This document shows positions 45,203 through 51,720 of a stretch of 64,000 nt of DNA, piece by piece (the first letter of the stretch is position 1; each line of letters begins with the position of its first letter). The translations under genes were made by a program, and so were the position numbers. This DNA comes from Myxococcales bacterium (lineage in GTDB: Bacteria > Myxococcota_A > Bradymonadia > UBA7976 > UBA1532). The notes beneath the pieces are model-generated. The model did no database searches and had not been told where the DNA came from. It worked only from the letters and a program-made list of their open reading frames with translations. The stretch lies in assembly GCA_020633465.1 (NCBI GenBank), contig JACKDN010000034.1, forward strand, positions 15,917-79,916, in the 5' to 3' direction.

Positions 45203-47389
45203 TCAGGGCGGCGCGCCCGCCTGCAGCTGCTGCATCGCCTGCGTCAGCAGCGGGTGCCCGGGCAGCGCGGTCAGGCCGCGGCGCACCGTCTCGAAGGCCG
45301 CGCCGCGATCGCCTTGCCGGTGGTGCAGCCGGGCGAGCTCGAGCCAGCCGTCCACCCGCCGCGGCGCGTCGCGCACCATGCGCTCGAGATCGGTGCGCGC
45401 GCCCACGACGTCGCCGGCCGCCAGCCGGCCGCGCGCGCGCATCCAGCGGGCCGGCGCGAAGGCCGGATCGAGCGCCAACGCCCGCTCGAAGAAGCGCTGC
45501 GCCCCGGCCTGATCGCCCTTGCGCGCCACCAGCACGCCCAGGTTGAACACCGCGCTGGCGCTGGTCGGATCGCGGTCGATGGCCGCCTGGAAGTGCTTCG
45601 CGGCCGCCTCCAGATCGCCCATCTGCATGGCGTTGTAGCCGCGGTTGCCGGCGGTGATGGGCTCGTGGGGCGCCAGCTCGTCGGCGCGCGCGTAGGCCGC
45701 CTCGGCCTCGACGTAGCGTCCCTGCCGCTGCAGGACGTTGGCCAGGTTGCCCCACGCCTGCCGGTAGTCGGCCCGCTTCTCGATGGCCTGGCGCAGCACC
45801 TTCTCGGCGTCGTCGAGGCGCCCCATGCGCTCGAGCACCTCGGCCCAGTCGAGCAGCGGCACCGTCGCCGTCGGATCGCGCTTCGCGGCCTCCTGGTGGG
45901 CGCGGTCGGCGGCCGCCAGATCGCCCGCCGCCTCGTGCAGCTGGGCCAGCTCGTACCAGGCGTCCGCGCGGACCGGCCGCTCGGTCAGCGCCGCGGTCAG
46001 CGCGGCCCGGGCGATCGGCCCGTGCTCGTTCTTCCCCTGGAAGCGCCACAGGTGCGCGTGGGCGATGCCCTCGCGCACCGCGGCCTTCGCCGGCGTGTCG
46101 CCCTCGCGCGTCGCCGCCAGCACGTCGACCAGCTGGGTCGTCGTGGGTCGGGCGGCGTGATCGGGGGCGTCGGGGCGCTCGCGGATGAAGTGATCGGTGA
46201 ACGTGACGTGCGGGATGTCGCTGGTGCCGCCCGAGCGCATGTGGCAGCGCGCGCAGTCCTTGGCCTCGCCCATGCCGTGGGCGTCGCCGCAGTCCTCCAC
46301 CTTGTGGCAGGTGAGGCAGCCGGTGTAGCGGCTCTTCGCCTCGTCGAGCTTGTGCGGATCGTGGCAGGTGGTGCAGGTGAGCTTGCCGCCGCTGCCCTTG
46401 AAGCACGCGCTGAGCGCCAACCGCTTGCCGTGGCCCGCGATGCCGAACTCGCGCCCGCCGTCCTCGGCGAACACGTAGATGGACATGAAGTCCTCGAGGG
46501 GCGTGCGGGGATCGTAGCGATCCCAGCGCTGCCCCTCGAGCAGCACCCGCGCCTCGCCGGGCAGGTGGCACTGCTGGCAGATGCGCAGCTGCCCCACCGG
46601 ATCCAGCCGGCCCGGGTTGAGGATCCACGGATCGGGCGCGCCGGTGGGCCCCTCGCCGGCGCGCCGCTTCGCGACGTGCTGGGTGCCGTCGCCGTGGCAG
46701 CGCGTGCAGGTCATGCCCTCGGCGAAGGGCGCGTCGTAGCCGGCCAAGGTGCCCGCGCGGGCCGGGGACAGGTCGTTGTGGCAGAAGATGCACTGGGGCT
46801 TGACCGGGCGGTCGAAGCGCAGGTTGCTGCTGTCCTCGTAGCCGGGGCTCATGTCCCAGAGGCGGCGGTGCGAGTACCAGGTGAGCGGCAGCTGGACCAG
46901 CTCGCCCTCGACGATGCCGAAGTACGAGCGCGTGTGGTTGCCCGAGCCGACCACGTATTCGACCTTCACCCGGCGGCGGTGCGCCGTGCCGGGCATCGTC
47001 TCCTCCTGCCACCAGGTGCCGTCGTCGTCGACGTAGGCCCGGTACACCAGCCCGGACACCGGGTGCGTCACCGTGGCGGCCTCGGGCGCGAAGTCCTCGA
47101 TCGTCGGGCGGGCGTCGGGGCGGTACAGGGTGTGGCCCATGCCGGTCGCGGCGTAGCCGTCCGCCTGATCCGGGTGGCAGTCGAAGCAGGCGTCGGGCCC
47201 CGGGGGCGGCCGCGTGGGGGCCGGCGCGGCCGCGTCGACGGCGCGCGCCGCGTCCACCGGGACGGCGTCGGCGCGCGCCGGGGCCGCGTCGTTCGCCGCC
47301 GGCGGCTTCGAGCGCGAACAGGCGGCGAGGCCCGCCGCGGCGAGCAGCACGAAGACGATCGGTGCGGCCGGCGGCCGGCGGCGGGGCAT
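45203..47389 (-). CDS. Heptahaem c-type cytochrome lipoprotein fused to TPR domain
   Basis: 728 residues from ATG 47389 (GAGGGAG upstream). Signal IVFVLLAAAGLAAC has a lipobox. Seven CxxCH haem-binding motifs occur between about residues 68 and 380: CFDCH, CIFCH, CTRCH, CQQCH, CTTCH, CLTCH and CARCH. From about 440 to the end there are tetratricopeptide repeats (for example YELAQLHEAAGDLAAADRAHQEA, AWGNLANVLQRQGRYVEAEAAY). It is predicted to be exported and to carry out electron transfer in the periplasm or at the outer membrane, while the TPRs recruit partners. Exported nitrite/sulfite reductase-like or extracellular electron-transfer roles are possible, but none is shown. A separate RNA-like transcription unit ends 117 bp upstream of its start. 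Confidence 0.9.
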   Translation of the reverse strand: MPRRRPPAAPIVFVLLAAAGLAACSRSKPPAANDAAPARADAVPVDAARAVDAAAPAPTRPPPGPDACFDCHPDQADGYAATGMGHTLYRPDARPTIEDFAPEAATVTHPVSGLVYRAYVDDDGTWWQEETMPGTAHRRRVKVEYVVGSGNHTRSYFGIVEGELVQLPLTWYSHRRLWDMSPGYEDSSNLRFDRPVKPQCIFCHNDLSPARAGTLAGYDAPFAEGMTCTRCHGDGTQHVAKRRAGEGPTGAPDPWILNPGRLDPVGQLRICQQCHLPGEARVLLEGQRWDRYDPRTPLEDFMSIYVFAEDGGREFGIAGHGKRLALSACFKGSGGKLTCTTCHDPHKLDEAKSRYTGCLTCHKVEDCGDAHGMGEAKDCARCHMRSGGTSDIPHVTFTDHFIRERPDAPDHAARPTTTQLVDVLAATREGDTPAKAAVREGIAHAHLWRFQGKNEHGPIARAALTAALTERPVRADAWYELAQLHEAAGDLAAADRAHQEAAKRDPTATVPLLDWAEVLERMGRLDDAEKVLRQAIEKRADYRQAWGNLANVLQRQGRYVEAEAAYARADELAPHEPITAGNRGYNAMQMGDLEAAAKHFQAAIDRDPTSASAVFNLGVLVARKGDQAGAQRFFERALALDPAFAPARWMRARGRLAAGDVVGARTDLERMVRDAPRRVDGWLELARLHHRQGDRGAAFETVRRGLTALPGHPLLTQAMQQLQAGAPP

Positions 47390-47505
47390 GGACGGCTCCC
47401 TCGAGCGACGCGACAGGACAGGGAGTCTAGCAGAGGGGCGCGCGTCGCCACGGATCGAGGCGGCGCGGGCCCCGCGGGCGGGGACGGGCGGCTGGGGCGG
47501 GCGGC

Positions 47506-47545
47506 AAAAAAAAGGCCCGCGCAGGGGGGAGAACCTGCGCGGGCC
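47506..47545 (-). terminator. Rho-independent terminator on the minus strand
   Basis: A perfect 12-bp stem (GGCCCGCGCAGG with CCTGCGCGGGCC, plus-strand 47514-47525 and 47534-47545) has an 8-base loop. In minus-strand transcription it is followed directly by eight U (plus-strand A-run 47506-47513). The loop in minus RNA reads UUCUCCCC, the same motif as in the hairpins upstream. No protein gene ends here; the next minus-strand gene starts 117 bp further on. Confidence 0.88.
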
Positions 47546-47810
47546 GAGCCCGTTTCGAGGCGGGCGTGGGTGCGCGCGTCCGGGGAGAGCACGCGAGCAC
47601 CCGAGACACCGAATCGCACCCAGAACAGGGACGCGATCGTGGGCACCCCGGCTGCGGACCGCCGGGATGGGGGGTGAAGGGTCGCCGGCCGCGCCGGGGA
47701 GAGACCACGGCCAGGCGACACTTCGGGGGTGCGCAACCGCCGGGGAGGACGGTGTGCGCGACGTTTCGTCCCCGCGGGCGCCGGGGAGAGACCACCCGCG
47801 AGGTCGAAGA

Positions 47811-47880
47811 CACTGCGGACCAAGGCACTGCGGACCAAGGCACTGCGGACCAGGGACACTGCGGACCAGGGACACTGCGA
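47811..47880. repeat. Short tandem repeat, 15/16-bp units
   Basis: The unit CACTGCGGACCAAGG starts at 47811 and 47826 and is cut short at 47841, where it becomes CACTGCGGACCAGGGA (47841, 47857), ending in CACTGCGA (47873). Units of 15 and then 16 bp would shift any reading frame, so the array is non-coding. It lies within the candidate RNA. Units are too short and have no spacers, so it is not CRISPR. Confidence 0.85.
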
Positions 47881-48102
47881 GCAGCGCGCCGGCCGTGTGC
47901 GATGAGCCCCAAAGCCCCCTGGAGCGGCGTCGTCCACTCGACTCCGGGGGGATGCCGAGCGGAACCACTTCGTCGGGAGAACGGTGCGGGCGGGCACCGT
48001 GGGGAGACCCCCAACGAAGCTTCCAGGGGGCATTGCGACTCACCGCGTCGTTTGCTTGCCCCGCGCTGTCTGCCTCTCTTAGTGACCGGCCGCGGGGCGG
48101 TT

Positions 48103-48130
48103 CTTATGCCGACGGCGAAAAAAATGTCGA
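48103..48130 (-). promoter_or_regulatory. Sigma-70-like promoter for the minus-strand RNA
   Basis: On the minus strand TCGACA (plus-strand 48125-48130) and CATAAG (48103-48108) are separated by 16 bp, each matching four or five of six consensus positions, and lie in the only A/T-rich patch of the gap (48101-48150). Transcription would begin near 48096. Confidence 0.45.
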
Positions 48131-48196
48131 ACCGGTCATCTTTTTGGTTCGGGCGGCGCGCCGCGCGCCTCGATGGCGGCCACCGGCGACCGTTGC

Positions 48197-48202
48197 TAGT
48201 CT
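48197..48202 (+). promoter_or_regulatory. -10-like TAGTCT directly before the MazG-like gene
   Basis: TTGCTAGTCT ends 6 bp before ATG 48209, and no Shine-Dalgarno sequence is visible. Initiation would fall on the start codon, giving a leaderless mRNA. The placement equals that at 19161-19166 before the DUF2270 gene. Confidence 0.4.
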
Positions 48203-48208
48203 GCGCCG

Positions 48209-48580
48209 ATGGCCGACCCGCACCCCTTCGACAGCCTGCGCCGGGACGTCGCCGCCTTCGTCGCGGCGCGCGACTGGCGCCAGTTCCACAGCCCCCGCAA
48301 CCTGGCCACCTGCCTGGCGGTCGAGGCCAGCGAGCTGCTCGAGCTGTTCATGTGGACGCGCGAGGGCGAGGGCCCGCACCCGCCCGGCGCCGGGCCGCCC
48401 CGGGTCGAGGCGATCGAGGGCGAGGTGGCGGACGTGCTGATCAGCCTGCTCAACTTTTGCGCCGTCAGCGGCGTGGATCCGCTCGCCGCCGCCCGCACCA
48501 AGCTGGCCGCGCTCGAGCAGAAGTACCCGGTGGCGCTGGCCCGCGGGTCGGCGGTGAAGGATCCGACGCGCGCTGAATAG
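48209..48580 (+). CDS. MazG-like nucleotide pyrophosphohydrolase (dCTPase/RS21-C6 type)
   Basis: 123 residues, the usual size for single-domain all-alpha NTP pyrophosphatases. Metal-binding motifs are EASELLELFMW (ExxE) and EVADVLISLLNFC (ExxD). The start FDSLRRDVAAFVAARDWRQFHSPRNLA is typical of the mouse RS21-C6 / bacterial dCTPase group. It hydrolyses (d)NTPs to the monophosphate and pyrophosphate, a house-cleaning role that removes abnormal nucleotides. It faces away from the cytochrome gene across the 820-bp non-coding gap. A lipoprotein gene follows after 43 bp. Confidence 0.88.
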   Translation: MADPHPFDSLRRDVAAFVAARDWRQFHSPRNLATCLAVEASELLELFMWTREGEGPHPPGAGPPRVEAIEGEVADVLISLLNFCAVSGVDPLAAARTKLAALEQKYPVALARGSAVKDPTRAE

Positions 48581-48623
48581 GCGCCGGACCGCGGCGTCCG
48601 GGCGGCGCTTCGCGGGGAGGGAC

Positions 48624-49550
48624 ATGATGCGCCTGATCGTGGGAGGATCGCTGGCCGCGATCCTGATGGTCTTCCTGAGCGGCTGCGAGCTGCTGAACAG
48701 CGGCGCCGCCACCGTGGCCGGCGCCGAGCCGCCCGAGCCCCCGACCGCCTCGCTGCGCACGGTGGCGCTGACCGAGCGCCCCAGCTACGAGTCGCTGGGC
48801 GCCTACTTCTGCGACGACCTGGTCGGCGCCCCCTGCGGCTTCTTCTTCGACCGCATCCCCGTGAAGACCGACCTGCGCTTCGGCTTCGAGACCGTCTTCG
48901 ACCTGGGCAACCCCAACGGCTTCCCCGTGCCCCTCGTCGAGCTGCTGCTCGCGCTCGACGTCTTCGAGGGCCAGCAGCAGGCGGCGCTCGCGACCGTGTG
49001 CGTCACCTTCTGCGATCCCGAGGCCGAGGACTGCGACCAGCGCGCCGACGGCTGCCTCGCCGACGGCGAAGAGGTGCGCGACATCACCGACTTCGAGCCC
49101 ACCATCGACGACCTGATCAACATCGCCACCGCCGCCGTCACCGGCGAGCTGTTCGACAACCTCAGCTTCCGCTACATCCCCGCGCGCGCGGCCAAGGCGT
49201 GCATGCCCGGGGGCGTCGACTGCGAGGCGCGCGACGGCCAGATGTGCTGCGGCGACGACTGCCAGCCGCTGGGCGCCGGCTGCGTGCTGGGCAGCAACGA
49301 TGACGGCGATCCCTGCCAGGTGTGCCCGGGCGCCCTCGAGGCCCGCGTCCGCTTCGAGCTGGGCGTCGACGCGATGCTGGGCCTCGTCGAGCAGCTGTTC
49401 GTCGACTCGGTCGACCAGCTGGCCACCGGGCGCTCGATCACCTTCGACATCCCCTACAGCGCGACGGGCACGCTGTTCTTCGACGTGCCGGCGCTGGGCC
49501 GGTTCGGCCTGGGCTACGGCCCGCTGAGCGGGGCCTGGTCGCTGGACTGA
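48624..49550 (+). CDS. Lipoprotein with LEA14/WHy-like beta domain and Cys-rich insert
   Basis: 308 residues from ATG 48624 (GGGGAGGG upstream). Lipobox LSGC follows LIVGGSLAAILMVF. The segments FGFETVFDLGNPNGFPVPLVELLLALDVF and SITFDIPYSATGTLFFDVPAL have the N-P-N-x-F/V-P pattern of LEA14/WHy domains. They are separated by an insert with about ten Cys (CVTFCDPEAEDCDQ, MCCGDDC, CQVCPG), presumably disulfide-bonded. Function is unknown; WHy-type domains are linked to stress and surface proteins. Its stop is followed closely by the MATE transporter reading frame. Confidence 0.7.
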   Translation: MMRLIVGGSLAAILMVFLSGCELLNSGAATVAGAEPPEPPTASLRTVALTERPSYESLGAYFCDDLVGAPCGFFFDRIPVKTDLRFGFETVFDLGNPNGFPVPLVELLLALDVFEGQQQAALATVCVTFCDPEAEDCDQRADGCLADGEEVRDITDFEPTIDDLINIATAAVTGELFDNLSFRYIPARAAKACMPGGVDCEARDGQMCCGDDCQPLGAGCVLGSNDDGDPCQVCPGALEARVRFELGVDAMLGLVEQLFVDSVDQLATGRSITFDIPYSATGTLFFDVPALGRFGLGYGPLSGAWSLD

Positions 49551-49599
49551 ACCCCACCCCCTGACCATACTGGGGCGCCCGGACGACGAGGGGCTCCCC

Positions 49600-50931
49600 C
49601 TGCAGCAGCGCGTCACCGACCCGGCCCTGACCGAGGGCAGCATCCTCCGACCCCTGCTGCGGCTGGCGCTGCCCTTCGCGCTGGCCAACCTGCTGAACCA
49701 GGCCAACCTGATCATCGACCGCCTGTGGGTGGGCCAGGTGGGCACCGAGGCGCTGGCCGCGCTGGGCATCGCGCACGCCGCGCTGATGGTGGTGATGACC
49801 CTGGGCATGGGCATGGCGGTCGGGACGCTGGCCGGCGTCGCGCGCTCGATCGGCGCGCGCCGCCCGGGCGACGCGGCCGCCGTGTTCGGCCAGGGCGTCC
49901 TCATCTCGCTCGTCACCGGCACCGGGCTGGCCCTGAGCGCGCTGTTCGTGCCGCCTTGGATCATGGCCTTCATGGGGGCCGAGCCCGCGGTGGCGCAGCC
50001 CGCGACCGACTACCTGGCCGTCGGCCTGCTGGGCCAGCTCGTGGGCGCGCCGCTGATGGTGGTCACCTTCGCGCTGCAGGGCGCCGGTGAGGCCAACGCG
50101 GCGCTGAAGGTGTCGGCGGTGTCGCCCATCGTCAACGCCGCGCTCGATCCGATCTTCATCTTCACGCTGGGCCTGGGCATGCCCGGGGCGGCCTGGGCCA
50201 CCAACACGGCGCTGGCCGTGACGCTGGGGGTCGGCGTGTGGGTGGTGCGCCGCGGCGACCTGAACCTGGTGGTGCGCCGCTCGGGCTTCCGCCCCGACCG
50301 CGAGGTGGCCGCGGGCATCCTGCGCATCGGGGTGCCCGGCACCCTCGAGCACACCGTGCGCACGGTGGCCAGCTTCTCGCTGGTGAAGCTGCTGACCGCC
50401 TTCGGCGCCATCGTCCTGTCGGCCTACACCAGCGTGATGGTGCTGCTGATGACGCTCATCCTGCCCGGCATCGCGCTGGGGCAGGCCACCGCCAGCCTGG
50501 TCGGCCAGAACCTGGGCGCCGAGCAGCCCCGGCGCGCCTGGCGCACCGCGTGGACCAGCGCGGGCCTGTACGCGGCGTTCATGGTGGTGCTGGGCCTGGC
50601 GCTGGTGTTCGCCGCGGCCCCGCTGGTGCGCGCCTTCGACGACAACCCGGCGGTGGTCGCCGAGGGCGCGCGCCTGGTGCGCGTGCTGGCCACCTGCCTG
50701 CCCTTCATCGCGCTGGCGCTGGTCTTGAGCAAGGCCTTCGGCGGCGCCGGCGACACCCTGCCGGCCATGGCGACCGCCGCCACCGCGCACCTGCTGTTCC
50801 AGATCCCCGCGGTGTACTTCCTGGGCTCGGCCTTCGGCCCCACCGGCGCCTACTGGGGCATGGCCGGCGCCTTCATCGTGCACGGGCTGCTGTCGGCGGG
50901 GGTGTTCGTGCGGCGGTTCCGGCCGGACTGA
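49600..50931 (+). CDS. MATE-family efflux transporter, probable CTG start
   Basis: 443 residues if translation starts at CTG 49600. The first ATG/GTG/TTG in frame is GTG 49729, inside membrane helix 1, which would delete LRPLLRLALPFALANLLNQANL, the standard MATE N-terminus. CTG 49600 has GAGGGG six bases upstream. Twelve membrane segments are apparent over the full length, in two homologous halves (LGIAHAALMVVMTLGMGMAVG in the first, VRTVASFSLVKLLTAFGA in the second). It should export drugs or other organic cations using an Na+ or H+ gradient. It begins 49 bp after the lipoprotein gene. Confidence 0.82.
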   Translation: MQQRVTDPALTEGSILRPLLRLALPFALANLLNQANLIIDRLWVGQVGTEALAALGIAHAALMVVMTLGMGMAVGTLAGVARSIGARRPGDAAAVFGQGVLISLVTGTGLALSALFVPPWIMAFMGAEPAVAQPATDYLAVGLLGQLVGAPLMVVTFALQGAGEANAALKVSAVSPIVNAALDPIFIFTLGLGMPGAAWATNTALAVTLGVGVWVVRRGDLNLVVRRSGFRPDREVAAGILRIGVPGTLEHTVRTVASFSLVKLLTAFGAIVLSAYTSVMVLLMTLILPGIALGQATASLVGQNLGAEQPRRAWRTAWTSAGLYAAFMVVLGLALVFAAAPLVRAFDDNPAVVAEGARLVRVLATCLPFIALALVLSKAFGGAGDTLPAMATAATAHLLFQIPAVYFLGSAFGPTGAYWGMAGAFIVHGLLSAGVFVRRFRPD

Positions 50932-50946
50932 AGGAAGAGAGGAGGG

Positions 50947-51000
50947 GGCCCGCCGCGGCTGGCGTTGACACGGTGCTGGGTGATGACGACGCGGCGGGCC
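50947..51000 (+). other. Inverted repeat after the MATE gene, possible weak terminator
   Basis: GGCCCGCCGCG (50947-50957) and CGCGGCGGGCC (50990-51000) are perfect 11-bp inverted repeats with a 32-base loop, 16 bp after the MATE stop. No U-run follows, so simple Rho-independent termination is unlikely. It could mark the border between the MATE unit and the protease cassette. Confidence 0.35.
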
Positions 51001-51144
51001 GCCCTTCCTGCCCCTGGACGTCGGCCCCGGCGCGCGCCACGCTGAGCACGGGGGGTGCCCGTGGACTCCACCGGCAAAACCAGCGCAAAACGATCATTGC
51101 CCACGCGTCCACCCGACGAACCGGACGAGGGACGGAGAACGGGC

Positions 51145-51720
51145 ATGACGACCTGGGCACTGGGCAGCCTGCCTCACTTGCCGGCGCGAACAGGCGCGCT
51201 GCTGGCGGGCGGGGCGGCGCTTCTGACCATCGCCGCGCTGTGGGGGGTACGCCGCGACGCCGGCGCGCCGGCGGCCGCCGAGGGCCCCCGCGCGGACGTG
51301 TACGTGATGATCGAGCAGGGGCCGCTGAGCCCGCCGGACGCGCTGGCGGCCCAACACCTGTACGCCGGCGACCGCCTGCACGTGTCGGTGGCCGCCGACG
51401 CCGAGAGCTACCTGACCCTGATGTACTTCGACGGCGACGACCACCTGCGGGTGTCACCGCGCCTGCGCAACGAGAGCCTGCCGGACATCGCCGCCGGCTG
51501 GTCGGCCGTCTTCGAGGTCGACGACGCCCCCGGCGAGGAGCAGCTGGTGGCGCTGGTGTGCCGCCGCCCGGTCGAGGACGTCCTGGGCAAGGTCGAGGCG
51601 GCCAACGCCGTCGGCGCCGACCGCCCCGCGCGCGTCGCCGCGCTGCGCGCGGGCCTGGGCGAAACGCTGCCCGCCTCCGCCTGCACCCTCCGCCCGAGCG
51701 CGCGCTTCCTGCACCGATGA
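51145..51720 (+). CDS. Membrane-anchored DUF4384-like protein, first gene of the CHAT cassette
   Basis: 191 residues from ATG 51145 (GGAGAAC upstream). One membrane segment (about 17-36: GALLAGGAALLTIAALWGV) precedes a beta-rich domain. LYAGDRLHVSVAADAESYLTLMYFDGDDHLRVSP fits the DUF4384 pattern (G-D-x-L-x-V-S-V-x-A-D-x-x-x-Y-L). Domains of this type often accompany caspase-like and CHAT proteases and are thought to be binding modules. The stop overlaps the start of the CHAT gene (ATGA), so the two are translationally coupled. Which side of the membrane holds the domain is unclear; the secreted neighbour favours the periplasm. Confidence 0.7.
   Translation: MTTWALGSLPHLPARTGALLAGGAALLTIAALWGVRRDAGAPAAAEGPRADVYVMIEQGPLSPPDALAAQHLYAGDRLHVSVAADAESYLTLMYFDGDDHLRVSPRLRNESLPDIAAGWSAVFEVDDAPGEEQLVALVCRRPVEDVLGKVEAANAVGADRPARVAALRAGLGETLPASACTLRPSARFLHR

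Larger units (their letters stand above)
47506..48096 (-). ncRNA. Candidate multi-hairpin regulatory RNA with repeated UCUCCCC loops
   Basis: A minus-strand unit of about 590 nt has no credible reading frame. Hairpins with a shared loop lie at plus-strand 47570-47600, 47683-47717, 47731-47759 and 47774-47799, and in the terminator 47514-47545. Loops in minus RNA are GCUCUCCCCGG, GUCUCUCCCCGG, UCCUCCCCGG, GUCUCUCCCCGG and UUCUCCCC. Stems differ in sequence while the loops are conserved. In the 47683 and 47774 hairpins one stem position pairs as G.U in minus RNA but would be C.A in plus RNA, so the minus strand is the structured one. Two further motif copies lie at about 47975 and 48001. The loops are complementary to purine-rich ribosome-binding sites, which suggests translational control. 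An attenuated leader of the cytochrome gene is the main alternative. Confidence 0.6.

Noticed and set aside
47694..47800. Glycine riboswitch, suggested by GGGGAGAGACC on the plus strand
   Set aside because: The conserved core (CGAAGGNGCAA) and closing ACTCTCAGGC are missing, and G.U versus C.A positions show that the structured strand is the minus one.
47817..47880. CRISPR array
   Set aside because: Units of 15-16 bp follow one another with no spacers and no cas genes are nearby.
47566..48576. Plus-strand protein-coding frames through the 47.5-48.2 kb gap
   Set aside because: Products are Arg/Gly/Pro-rich without domains, the 15/16-bp repeat would disrupt any conserved frame, and the real gene starts at 48209 in another frame.
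50965..50993. TTGACA as -35 of the CHAT cassette promoter
   Set aside because: No -10 occurs at 16-18 bp, and it lies within the loop of an inverted repeat.
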